From positions 1-64,000 of the forward strand of contig JAQGDQ010000646.1 in assembly GCA_030141605.1 (NCBI GenBank): a stretch of DNA of 64,000 bases, read 5' to 3'. The notes under the pieces were generated by a model, which was not told where the DNA came from, did not search any database, and saw only the letters and a program-made list of their open reading frames with translations. Source of the stretch: Tubiluchus corallicola (taxonomy: Eukaryota > Priapulida > Priapulimorpha > Priapulimorphida > Tubiluchidae). Position numbers and translations under genes: made by a program. This document shows, in pieces, positions 61,829-64,000 of the stretch; within the stretch, counting starts at the first letter, position 1, and each line of letters starts with the position of its first letter.

Positions 61829-64000
61829 CATGTTCTTGAATACATCCAATCATTTATTCATTTATGTTGAAGAAACTAATTCGATTACACTAAGTGCACA
61901 AGCAGTAAAACAAAACTTTCCTTTAGCAAACACGATGGAATTTGTTTATTTGCGCTTTTATGAACTGCATTTCTCTTGTTATCATTCAATTTAAAGTTTC
62001 ACTATCAGACCGTGCAAAATATGCGTAAAAGATGAAGCGTATTCCTAACGACTAGATGCAAGCAATAGTTTCAAGCAAACGATAGCGCAAGGCGGACCGG
62101 AAACATTTTCATAGTCAACAAACTTTTTCACTATGTAGCTGGCTCCTGCCGGTTGCTGCAGTTCCTTCTAGCCACTAGTCAACGTACCTGTTCCTGCGAC
62201 TAAATCAGTTTGCGCTTTTGTATTTAGTCGTGTTATGTGTATCATGTTGCATTAGATACCCTGGTTCTGGATCCGCCTCCCCTGGGCTTCTATCTGTCGA
62301 CCAGGAAGATTTATTCAGTAACGATTCACTCCATTAAGCTTATTCAGGTTTATTATACTCGCAGATAAAGTAAGAAAACAGGGGGAAAACTTAAAATTGA
62401 ATCATTCCAGGGCTGAAACGAAATCTGATTATTGTTTCAATGGTAGTGAATTACTCAGTAAATCGATCAGTTGGTTATTCAGTCAGTCGGTCAGGCAACG
62501 ATACTGTCAAGGGCACAGTCAAGAAGTTTGTCAGTCAGCAAGCAGTTAACTAGGCAATGGAATTTTACGTGCATTTCTGTCTATGTGTGCTTATTATGTA
62601 GACAGACGAACAAGAGGTCTGTATGCAAAGCCTTCAGTAACATCAGCTGGCGAGGCACGTATATGCTTCTCGTGTTAACACAATATTAACACTTACAACA
62701 ATAGGTCAACATAATGCCAGCCAGGACAGTGTCGGTTTACACAAGTCTTGTTTAGAGAAGAAATATTTGATCGGCCTATACACATTGTGATAGTGATGAG
62801 TATTTTTTTACGCAAACACGCGTACCCATTTTAATTATGTATGGTGAATGTGTTACTATAGTGTTTTCTGAATTATGATTTTTGTTAAAATAACAAAAGT
62901 TGGTGCACGAAATCGCAGAGTGTTATAATTAGGATAATGACGTAGTTGACGGTAGTGGCGTATCTTTAAACTCTCAAGCATAAAAATAGTGAGAGTATTA
63001 AAACCAGTTGCCAGTATAACGTTTACCGCTTCATATCATCAGCTAAACGATGTTTGTTTGCTATTTCTATAAATTAGTCTCCATAAACACTTATTGTTCC
63101 TGTGTGACACAGCAGTTATAACTTTGCATTTTTTTGAGTAGAATTCGGGGCGCTTTCCTATCTCTTTGAGCTGAATCTCTACAAGCCTCTCTTTCTATCC
63201 ATTTGAACATTCGTTTGTCCGTCACTATTAAGCTGCCTAAAACCCTGTTCTATTTTTTGTTCTTTTTTCTAAATTATTATTTGGGCGTGCTTACAGTGGT
63301 GCAAGCACATAGCAAGCTTTTACTTCTGGTGCTAGCCATCGATACATGTTGTCATATCATAATCATTTATATTAACTGTATATTTTTTCACTGTTTCTAT
63401 AGATTGTATTGTATGACTGTATTTCCAAATAAATAAATTACTACTACAAACCCTACGTTTTAATATTTCATTTTTGTACTTTTATTTTAAAATATTTGTG
63501 TGTGATATAGGAAAAACACGCTGATAAATTGCTTCTTTACTTTACAGCAAGGTTTTGCACATCAAGCTTCAATATTTATAAAAAAGTTATTAACCACAAA
63601 CTAAAAGAACGAACACAATATGTGAGAGGAGTGTATTTACCAATAGACTAACTAGGCTATACTCTTTGTCACCAAGTTTTGAGGGGCACCAATTTTTAGG
63701 GCCCAGCGTAGAAAAAATTCTCATTTCCGGAAATTGCATATCCTTTCATAGTTACATAAAGCGCGTATTTTATAGCACACCACAAGCAGTTATAATTACT
63801 TTTATATAAGTTTCTATATTACATAAACGGTACTACACTACAAGCAGCTATGCAGCTTCCTTAGACAAGAGTTTATTCTCTTGTATGTAAATTAGCAATA
63901 ACTACGTACGTATTGGTTTACAGTATTACTAATATACCGGTAATACCGTAAGTAATTGTGTACTGCGCTTGACATATAAACAATCATAAACCCGTACAGA
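61829..64000. other. Region without a recognised gene
   Basis: AT-rich. 63,180-63,450 looks like a LINE 3' UTR ending AAATAAATAAATTACTACTA, comparable to the tail at 38.2 kb. A frame at 62,275-62,336 after a possible acceptor is too short to call. Confidence 0.4.

Noticed and set aside
60834-61870. ORFs rich in THSL and SVSQ repeats
   Set aside because: Translations of (CACT)n and (AGTC)n tracts.
62275-62336. Possible terminal exon (YPGSGSASPGLLSVDQEDLF, then stop)
   Set aside because: Short; two frames are open, and there is no matching upstream exon.

Overview
This is an AT-rich (roughly two-thirds A+T) animal genomic window. It holds a large multi-exon gene with GT-AG introns, many MITEs, LINE fragments, tRNA-like SINEs, microsatellites and minisatellites. 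Nothing bacterial or viral is seen. The two recognisable genes are animal families (SGSM/RUTBC Rab-GAP and EOGT), so the source is a metazoan, most likely an invertebrate. I cannot place it more precisely from sequence alone.

Layout. 1-2.2 kb is transposon debris: two non-LTR reverse transcriptase fragments split by an hAT-type MITE, followed by a near-perfect foldback palindrome. 2.2-6.3 kb is 3' flank without a gene. From 43,729 down to 6,331 on the minus strand lies one gene, an SGSM1/SGSM2 orthologue, which I rebuilt as 24 coding exons. They sum to 3,228 nt (1,075 codons plus stop) with compatible phase at every junction. Its introns carry most of the repeats: two TTAA-flanked piggyBac-type MITEs, other TIR elements, LINE remnants, a 32-bp minisatellite with higher-order structure, a 30-bp minisatellite that begins exactly at a splice donor, and long (TC)n tracts.

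43.7-51.7 kb is the intergenic space between the SGSM start and the divergent plus-strand EOGT gene, whose coding sequence is a single exon (51,757-53,352; 531 aa; signal peptide; C-terminal KSEL). EOGT lies between two same-orientation copies of one TIR element.

54.4-64 kb has no gene I recognise. A pair of phase-compatible, well-spliced open exons (56,553-56,704 and 57,531-57,645, plus strand) may belong to an unidentified gene. The rest is repeat-rich, including a LINE remnant enclosed on both sides by (AGTC)n. A related LINE remnant at 30.1 kb is enclosed by (TC)n, which suggests a LINE lineage with a preference for microsatellite targets.

Functionally, SGSM acts on Rab GTPases at endosomal/Golgi membranes, and EOGT adds O-GlcNAc to EGF repeats in the ER. 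Nothing in the sequence links the two beyond their being neighbours.
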